Positions 57,433 to 64,000 of a DNA stretch of 64,000 nucleotides are shown here, piece after piece; position 1 is the stretch's first letter, and every line of letters starts with the position of its first letter. The stretch covers positions 9,313,002 through 9,377,001 of the forward strand of contig CALNVZ010003434.1 in assembly GCA_940671915.1 (NCBI GenBank). Direction: 5' to 3'. The stretch comes from Paracentrotus lividus. Its lineage: Eukaryota > Echinodermata > Echinoidea > Camarodonta > Echinidae. The notes under the pieces are model-generated. The model saw nothing but the letters and a program-made list of their open reading frames with translations. It was not told where the DNA came from and did not search any database. Both the position numbers and the translations under genes were made by a program.

Positions 57433-57834
57433 CTGACCAAATAACAACAGATTCTCCGCGTCGTGGACCAAACGTGACGGATGACACAGGGTCGAATACA
57501 ACAACAACAGCAGAGCAACCATCAACCACATTGTCTTCGCTATATTCATCCTTCACTACTTGGATGACGACTGGTGCGACTACGATGTTGACCGAGGTGG
57601 CTATGATGTATACCAATGCGACTACGATGTCAACCGAGGCTACTACGATGTCGACCGGGGCTACTACGATGTCAACCGATGCAACTTCGATGTCGAACGA
57701 GGCAACTACGATGTCGAACGAGGCAACTACGATGTCGAACGAGGCAACTACGATGGCGAACGAGGCAACTACAATGGCGACAGAGGCAACTACATTAGTA
57801 GAAGATAGGATTCCTACTACATCGGGAATCGGAG
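57433..57834 (+). CDS. Thr-rich heptad-repeat (mucin-like) stalk exon
   Basis: A 402-nt phase 1-1 exon between TTATTCATAG and CGGAG|GTAAAC, encoding 134 residues. It begins ADQITTDSPRRG, then a Thr/Ser-rich stretch. From about residue 46 come nine 7-residue repeats of the form (E/G/D)-A-T-T-M-S-(T/N), ending TTLVEDRIPTTSG. Thr and Ser exceed a third of the residues and an NVT sequon is present, so heavy O-glycosylation as an extended stalk is likely (inference). The repeats are a 21-bp DNA tandem array (57570-57795), and hence prone to length polymorphism. The acceptor lacks a strong pyrimidine tract, but phase and frame fit both neighbours exactly. Confidence 0.8.
57570..57795 (+). repeat. 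21-bp coding minisatellite
   Basis: Units such as GAGGCAACTACGATGTCGAA repeat in frame and encode the ATTMSNE heptads. The three most alike are adjacent (about 57698-57760), typical of recent unequal exchange. Confidence 0.85.
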
Positions 57835-58319
57835 GTAAACACCCTTTTTGTGTGTGTATCTACACCCCAAACCTGAAAAATCAAGTACTGTAATCTAAAG
57901 GCAAGCCACCGTAAGCACTTCTTTGTAATAATCCTCATGAATATTATAATACAATTCAATTATGGGGTGCGCAGCGCGAACCGAGTGAGGCTCTATTAAA
58001 AAAAAAACACAAAAAAAACAGGGCATATGCGTGTTGGGGTAACAATTTAAAAAAAAAAAGATAATTCAGTTACCTCTTTGGGGGAAAAATGATGGTTGCG
58101 ATGATTGATATCAAATTTTAAGCACTTTGGGGTTTCAATCTTGTTAAATCACCTCATAAATATAAAATTATATGCTTATATGCGAGCTGAACATTTTCCG
58201 TCAAGTAATTAAAAAGTAAATCATGCATATCGTGTAACAATAGGTAAATGCGAAGTACAGGCGAGAAATTGAACTAATATTAATATTGAAAATTTAATTG
58301 GGTAGACCATATAATTATT
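57835..58319. other. Intron sequence, no feature
   Basis: Starts at the donor GTAAAC. Poly-A runs near 58000 and 58050. Nothing recognised. Confidence 0.5.
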
Positions 58320-58815
58320 GTTTGTAATACATCGACCAAAAATAGTAATGTATAAATTTAAATACATCCTTTTCCCAAAAGACAAACATCTACCGAGGAC
58401 CGATTGTTTGGAATTCACTTCCGAAAGATATAAAGATTCAAAATCTCTGAATATTTTCAAAAGTAATTTTAAAAAGTATATTCTTGTTCAATATCAAACA
58501 ACCTGAACTCTTGATTCTTTCAATTTTACAATTAAGTTATGCATCATGTTGTGTATTGTATTGTATTGTATTTTTTAAATGCTTTGTTAAAGTTGTACAA
58601 TCTGCAATGGTAATTATAGCCTTTGTGACACTTAGGTCGGCCGTTTATAAGAGTATAGGCCTACTCTTAAAAAGAAACGGTTTTTTTTTTTCTTTTTTTT
58701 TCTTTCTTTTTTTTTTGTATTCTAAATGTTTGTTTTTATTATTGTATCATTCATTGTTTTGTCATTATTTTTATGCTTTGGAAAAAATAAATTCAATCGA
58801 ATTCAATCAAATTGA
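58320..58815 (+). pseudogene. 5'-truncated LINE 3' end inside the intron
   Basis: The reading GPIVWNSLPKDI followed, across a frameshift, by SLNIFKSNFKKYIL is the C-terminal WNSLP ... FKxxLKxYL signature of CR1/L2-like ORF2 proteins. The tail AATAAATTCAATCGAATTCA matches the end of the LINE at 42.8 kb. It lies between the Thr-rich and SUEL exons in the same orientation as the gene. Confidence 0.7.
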
Positions 58816-59002
58816 TTACATTACGAGGCTGCAATTTAGAAATTATATTTCAATACGTATTTTCCCCTCTTCTGTATGATTGCCATAATATGGAATCTTT
58901 TAATAGATAAAATATTTATTATTTTCGAATCCTCACTGTATTTGTTAATCGTGTCTGAATCATAATACTGTGGTTATTTTATCTTTGCTTAATCCGTTTT
59001 AG

Positions 59003-59343
59003 GTGATTTCAATGAAACTTTCTGCGAAGGAGATGACGAAAGATCCATCACATGCTCTCAAGGTAAAGTAATTGACATCCGTTCAGCGAACTACGGTCGT
59101 ACTGAACCTGGTGACATTGCCTGTCCTCATCCAAGCATTGGAACTACGGACTGTACATACGCTCCCTCTCTTACCGTGATGAAAAGCAAGTGTGAAAATG
59201 AAACCGTATGTACTTTCATAGCTAACAAAGCAACATTCAATAATGTAGACCCTTGTGGTGGGACGTATAAATATCTCAACGTAACCTACAGGTGTGTCAC
59301 CGGGACAGTGACACCCAATGTGGAAGAGGGTGTTAGCAAGTAG
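59003..59343 (+). CDS. SUEL-type (rhamnose-binding) lectin domain, terminal exon
   Basis: Acceptor CCGTTTTAG; phase 1 entry; 113 complete codons to TAG at 59341. The domain spans most of the exon. It shows eight cysteines in the order of the Gal_lectin/SUEL family (FC, TC, AC, DC, KC, VC, PC, RC), the hallmark ANYGR motif, and DPCGGTYKYLNVTYRC matching the DPCxxTxKYLxVxYxC signature. The domain appears complete. Family members bind L-rhamnose or D-galactose through the ANYGR and DPC...KYL regions; in echinoderms they occur in egg lectin (SUEL) and many mosaic proteins. A short tail (VTGTVTPNVEEGVSK) ends the protein with no membrane anchor, so secretion is expected. Sequon NVT is present. A TIR element begins 82 bp after the stop and may supply the 3' UTR. 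Confidence 0.92.
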
Positions 59344-59424
59344 TACTGAAATATTGACCAATGGGGACGCAATGAATATATTAACGCCTTAATCATATTT
59401 TTTGGATTCAATTTTATGTATTAC

Positions 59425-60874
59425 TATAGGTTTTCCCGCTCAATTTCATCTTTAGTTCACTCAATTTCACATTTGGATCAAACGATTTAACACAAGTTGC
59501 GATCGCACTACCGTATCGTCAATCAAATTCATTTTTATTCACTCATATTCCTTATATTTGCAAACGATTCTACAAAGCATTCTTGCGAATTCACATTAGG
59601 AGCAGACATCAGGTATTCACTCATTTCAATTTACAACTGGCTTTCTAACATAATTGTCTTCCTCGTTTCAAACAAATTCACGAATAGCAATCGAATGTAA
59701 GTATGCATCAATTTTGAATTTAGTGATACTTCAAAAGCTTATATGGTATGCTCACTTGTCATGAGACGATTGAGTCTAGTTGAACAGTATTGAGACCGCG
59801 GTTTAAAAGAGTTGCGGAACGTCCAGGAATGTACGCGAGTCTTCCGCTCCGTCTTCCATGAGTCCAGAACATAGAAAGTTGAAATATGATTTCCGTCGCC
59901 ACGGAAAATTAAGGGCGTTCGTAGCAAGACCTCCCAATCATGCTAGTACTCGAGTTTCTCTACAGCGTGTAATAAGCATTTCTTTTCGTGCTTATTTTGT
60001 TTGTTTACAGTCTCTTGCCGAATCCTGCCGTCAGGAGATTGACCTGACTAGAAATATTCAACCTAGATGATCAGAGGATTTTCAAGAACATAAGTTATTC
60101 ATTCTTTTGAATAACGTTCGTATTTTTCGTATGCGTATATACAAATACTATGCACATCCAGAAAATTACAAACATGGACTTGTCTGCGATTCAATTCATA
60201 CGCTGCTAATGATAGACTTTATCACATTTAGTTTGATGTGCTAATTACATGTTCAATTTCAAAGCAAAGATAGAAAAATCCATACAAAACACTCAAACGT
60301 AGAAACTCGATTGACATATGAGCTTAGTACATGATTATGGCTATTGATAAATTATTGGAATGCTTTTTACAGGAAAGGAGAAAAAAGAAAGTTTGTGAAG
60401 GTATCATGATAAATAAAAAAGAATAGTTTGAATTACATTATAGGTATACAGATCACAAAATGGGAGATATATATACCTTCACAATACTTTAAAAATTGAA
60501 GGTGCCGTATCTATAGTCAATTCCCTGAAATGAAGAGTTTAATTAATATAATTGCACAAGTTATGATTAAATCCTATTAGATGAAAATGTTGTGCCCAAA
60601 GGCATGGCCTGCCCTTTCGTTTTAAATGAAATGACTAATCGGGAAATTGGCAAAATACAACTAATGAAAATAAGGAATCGTTGACCAACAAAATTAGTCG
60701 ATAAATAATTGAGTGCACGCCCAAACGAAAATTTTCGTGCACCTAAATGAAATTCATTGCTCGAATTGAAAATTTGTATGACCCAACCGGCACGAAAGCG
60801 GCAGCTGCGTGAATTGGAATGCACATAAATGAAATAGAGTGAGGAAATGATGAACTTGAGCGGGAAAACCTATA
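59425..60874. mobile_element. TATAGG-ended TIR element, 1.45 kb
   Basis: TATAGGTTTTCCCGCTCAAT at the left mirrors GAGCGGGAAAACCTATA at the right. TTCACTCAATTTC and GAATTGAAAATTTG-like words repeat inside. The ends are related to the P and Q arms at 48-55 kb (TATAGGATTTCCC). No transposase frame. It lies directly downstream of the SUEL gene, and no AATAAA was seen between the stop and the element. Confidence 0.75.
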
Positions 60875-62841
60875 TTATGAACATCATACCTAAATTATGA
60901 GACGATTTGACTTTACTATCTGAGTATGCACTATTTTCAAATCATATCAGATAATCAACTTGGTTAGTTTGCTTGTTTTGTTTTGTTTTCATTAAATCAT
61001 GTACGTCCCCTGCGATTGGACATTGTGTCAGAAAGACTGACAAATATGCAAACAAATTTGTCGAATATATTGATGTATTGACTCTATATTGTTTTTAAGA
61101 GATGCCAGATTCAAAGCAAAAATTACAAGAATTAGAATTATTTCAAAAGCATTGAATATGTTTCTGACAAATTAATGAAGCCTTATTAATATATAGAAAG
61201 GTAAACGAATATATGCATTTTTATTAATTGTGTATTAAACATAAAACTTTTAACATGTAATACATAGCTTAGATAATTATGTTGCGTTGAAAATCAGAGT
61301 GTTGTTTGCTCTTAAAAAGCACACTGCAAAAAAAGTTGGTGTAATTGGTGTTAAACCATTACCACTGGTGCTTATATAGGATAACACCACAATAATACTT
61401 CTTCTATATAAACACCAGTGATGATAATGAAACACTAATTTAATACCTTCGTTTCGCAGTGCATGTAAAGGCAACATTAGTTCTTAGTTCTAATGTATAT
61501 GATTATTGTAATTAACGTTTCGCTTAATTACGCGAGCATGCTTTCATTTACCATGGTACTTAATATGCTCTGATTGATTGAAAGTAAAACTTATATCCCT
61601 CAAACAGATAACTCTGCATTGTAAAGAATAAAATAGTTATTTCAAAAGACAGTTTCAAGAAAGCCTAAACGCTAACCCATGTACTATAAACAGATACTTT
61701 TCATGTATAGCACAATGTTTATCATCAATATCATTATCATTATTGTTTTATAATAATGGCGTTGTTATGAAGCTTAGAATTTTTAAAAAAAATTCTGTAT
61801 TCTGTGCCATATACATTTTGCATTGTAACTCTTGGAATGGAGCCTCAGTTGCAAAGTTTGTTTCGGCAGATTTTTAGGGTTTTTTGTGTTTTTATCTTCT
61901 TTCTTCCTTGTGTACATGTATAGTTATATCTATTCTTAAGAGCAGAAATTTATGAAAGTTAGTGGCGACTACAGTAAGTTGAGTTATAAACAGGATAGAG
62001 ATAAGTGTAAATCAATTTGATTCAATGGATTTCCAAAAACACAAATAAATATCTCATACATGACATGTATCTGTCAATAGCATGCTTAATTTAAAACTGG
62101 TATTTTAGATGGAAAGGAGAAGTAAATAATATACCACATTGGAATATTATAAGAAGAAACGCTAAATTAAAGACGGTGGAAAATGATTTTGCCGCAAAGT
62201 TATAAATCACAAATCATTAAATTACCTCTTTGAAATGATTACTCCGTAGGCCTATAGATTTTTATTGTATTTTTTTTTCCTTTAAAAAACAATAGCGCCT
62301 ACACATTATACATATTTACGTATGCTCAGTGTATATTCAAATTTAATCTTGATATTTATTTAAATCCAACTGCAAAGACCAAGAGAGTGAATTCCAGATT
62401 TTTTTTAAGGATTGTTCTAGCTGTATACGAATTGGATGAGCGGTATACTATAGCATAATTAGCAGAATGATTGTGTTATTTTCATAACTTTTATATTGCA
62501 TGTATTATTTCTGTTTTTGTCTCGTTATTGATTGAGAAAGAATAAAAACCAAACTGATCTGAAACTGAACTGATTTTTCATGAGTTATATGTTGCTTTAG
62601 GTTTTGCCCCAATATCGGACGTTATTATCGAGCAAATGATAACAAAAGTCTGAAAAATTCGATTACTCGGCAATAAATAACAATATATTTACAACAATGT
62701 CAAAAGTGTTGGGCAAATGAATTATCAATTTTTAACACAATTCTGGGCAACACCAAACCTGTGCTGCTGGAAAAAATCTGAAATCGTCCGCATCATCATT
62801 AAGGTCGCAATCAACAACAAATTCCACAACCCCTCCTTCAG
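60875..62841. other. No gene; one short MITE (61317-61462)
   Basis: CACACTGCAAAAAAAGTTGG and GTGTTTCATTATC-like arms around 61317-61462 form a ~145-bp hairpin element (ACCACTGGTG against CACCAGTG near the centre). The rest is A/T-rich. AAGAATAAAAACC (62538-62550) contains a polyadenylation hexamer of unknown relevance. Confidence 0.5.
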
Positions 62842-63040
62842 TGTCCACATCTGTATCGTCGAGGGCTACACAGAGGAGAGGTCGTCAGAAGCTTATCATC
62901 CTAGGAACGGGATGGGGCAGCTACAGTGTCCTGAATAATATTGACAAGTCCCTCTATGATGTTGTAGTGGTCAGCCCACGAAACCATTTCCTCTTTACCC
63001 CGCTGTTAGCAAGCACAACGGTCGGCACCTTAGAGTTTAG
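62842..63040 (+). CDS. Alternative (type II) NADH dehydrogenase, internal exon 1
   Basis: A strong acceptor (CAACCCCTCCTTCAG) and donor (TTTAG|GTAAGG) bound 199 nt. The encoded segment has a basic, Ser/Thr/Arg-rich start, then [14 protein letters not shown], the GxGxxG dinucleotide-binding motif, and [20 protein letters not shown], the diagnostic block of NDH-2 enzymes (compare SPRxYFLFTPLLPS in fungal NDI1/NDE1, from family knowledge). These FAD flavoproteins oxidise NADH and reduce ubiquinone at the mitochondrial inner membrane without pumping protons. The frame has no ATG before an upstream stop, so an earlier exon must carry the start and most of the presequence; I did not find it. Incoming phase 1; outgoing phase 2, joining the exon at 63698 as AG|G. 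Confidence 0.85.
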
Positions 63041-63697
63041 GTAAGGGGGATAATGCAAGGGGGCAGCAGTGAAACCTCCCTGGAAAGCTCAACAATCACC
63101 CTCGAAAAGACTAAAAGGGGTGTGAAGAAAAAAAATGGAGTAAGCTGAAAATCACCCTGTTTAAACAAACATGTCCTACTTTTTTTTAATTAAAATCAAT
63201 ATTCAATTACAAGTCCTACTGAAAGGAACTGGTCCCATAGAAATAAATGATCATGAAAAATTTCATGAAAAATGGCATAGGTTCATGTAAATCAAAAAGA
63301 GGTAGATAAGACAAATGACAGACCATCAGTCACAAGTTAGGGTGTTCTAATCCTGGCCCCTTCTCTCCTTTATGTCATGGCAAGATATCCATCTACATTG
63401 CAAAATTTCCCAGGCTAGAAAAGGGGTAGAAAAAGCTGGATATGATTGTTGGAGGAACTAAAGCACCTTGCATGGTGGCAATGGACACTTCTTACTAAAA
63501 TGTCATTAGTTATCAAGCATCATTTCTGAGTGGCTGGAATATGTAGTAGTATGCATTCCTAATTGTCAGTGATAATGATAATAGTTGTTTAGACTGTTTA
63601 GATGCCTATATTGTTATTTTTAGTCATTGTTATCATTGCACAATTATTATTTATAATAAACATTTATTTGTTTCTCCTCTTGCTGTAAATTTTGTAG
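63041..63697. other. Intron of the NADH dehydrogenase gene
   Basis: 657 bp from GTAAGG to TTTTGTAG, A/T-rich, no element recognised. Confidence 0.8.
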
Positions 63698-63791
63698 GAG
63701 TATCATTGAGCCTGTTCGGAACACAGGATTCTTCAAGCAAAGTGACCACTTTCATCTTGCTGAGGCTATCGGATTAGACACAAAGAAAAAG
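63698..63791 (+). CDS. Alternative (type II) NADH dehydrogenase, next exon
   Basis: 94 nt after a pyrimidine-rich acceptor (TGTAAATTTTGTAG), ending AAAAAG|GTAATC in phase 0. Joined to the preceding exon it reads LEFRSIIEPVRNTGFF, with SIIEPV being the second conserved NDH-2 block, then HLAEAIGLDTKKK. Together the two exons cover about the first 97 residues of the FAD-binding half; family members are usually 400-550 residues, so most of the gene lies beyond the right edge. Confidence 0.85.
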
Positions 63792-63879
63792 GTAATCAAA
63801 GCTGTCTTCTAATTTGGTGAAGATTTATTATCGATAGTTCCTGAAATCCTGGGGGAGGGATTTCTTATGGTTAGCATGC

Positions 63880-64000
63880 AATTCAATTCAATTCAAGGTT
63901 TATTAAAACAGCTGAATTGCGACATTGACCCCATGTGCTGCACAACTTGAGATGGGTGGACCAGCTAGTATGTGATTGGGTAATTGCATGTTAAATCGCC
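63880..64000 (-). repeat. LINE 3' tail, minus orientation (partial)
   Basis: AATTCAATTCAATTCAAGGT at the left edge followed by TTATTAAAACAGCTGAATTG reads on the minus strand as a LINE 3' UTR ending in the (GAATT)n-type tail seen at 42.8 and 58.8 kb. The rest lies outside the window, in the next intron of the NADH dehydrogenase gene. Confidence 0.5.

Noticed and set aside
57560-57808. Tyr/Asp-rich and Arg/Leu-rich frames over the stalk exon
   Set aside because: Alternative frames of the 21-bp repeat. Only the Thr-rich frame joins both neighbouring exons in phase.
62717-62938. 73-residue ORF starting with ATG before the NADH dehydrogenase exon
   Set aside because: It is in a different frame from the conserved NDH-2 motifs and stops within the exon.
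1-64000. CRISPR array, rRNA or intact tRNA gene
   Set aside because: Tandem arrays lack unique spacers of constant length. No rRNA blocks were seen, and the tRNA-like stretches lack complete cloverleafs.

Overview
The window is low-GC animal nuclear DNA. Coding sequence is confined to a few short exons with GT..AG borders and consistent intron phases. Almost everything else is transposable elements, foldback repeats and microsatellites. A SUEL-type (rhamnose-binding) lectin exon, a secreted C-type lectin exon and a mitochondrial type II NADH dehydrogenase, all in a genome dense with MITEs, point to a marine invertebrate. An echinoderm is my best guess; another deuterostome is possible. No prokaryotic, viral or organellar gene was recognised.

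Genes. (1) Minus strand, 8023-8295: first coding exon of a secreted C-type lectin (signal peptide plus N-terminal half of the lectin fold). (2) Plus strand, 57040-59343: the 3' part of a secreted protein in three exons, namely an EGF repeat, a Thr-rich heptad-repeat (mucin-like) stalk and a complete SUEL/Gal_lectin domain with stop codon. All internal junctions are phase 1. A phase-1 hydrophobic first exon at 25681-25766 would fit as a start, but the link across 31 kb is speculative. (3) Plus strand, 62842-63791: two exons of an alternative (type II) NADH:ubiquinone oxidoreductase running off the right edge. (4) Weaker: a membrane-segment exon at 5088-5293, and an exon-like sequence at 36081-37148 split by a MITE.

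Repeats by region. 0.5-3.4 kb: a GC-rich minisatellite, then a 1.67-kb foldback element with a TA duplication whose empty site survives at 26.6 kb, then a 24-bp minisatellite. 4.6-13 kb: SINE copies, TIR elements and a dispersed repeat around the lectin exon. 13.8-24.7 kb: a chain of palindromic elements, including a 3.4-kb palindrome whose right arm preserves the pre-insertion site of a 1-kb element in its left arm, and a TIR element carrying two tRNA-like modules in opposite orientation. 26.4-31 kb: two inverted copies of a minisatellite-bearing element, TGACC-rich tandem repeats, a Harbinger-like MITE and a decayed LINE. 31.2-34.4 kb: a 3.1-kb element with ~140-bp TIRs and an exact 9-bp target duplication inside that LINE. 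36-39 kb: Harbinger-like and TA-type TIR elements. 39.7-42.8 kb: a decayed CR1/L2-like LINE with an (AATTC)n-type tail. 45-56 kb: a 1.5-kb duplication, then a 3.57-kb tandem duplication whose unit has interleaved inverted arms (P Q P' Q') and whose two copies differ almost only by one-base indels, suggesting uncorrected long-read sequence.

The recognised genes encode secreted carbohydrate-binding proteins (C-type lectin and EGF/mucin/SUEL lectin) and a respiratory enzyme. I see no operon-like or pathway link between them. The strongest material for a second look is the foldback and minisatellite element families and their mutual insertions.
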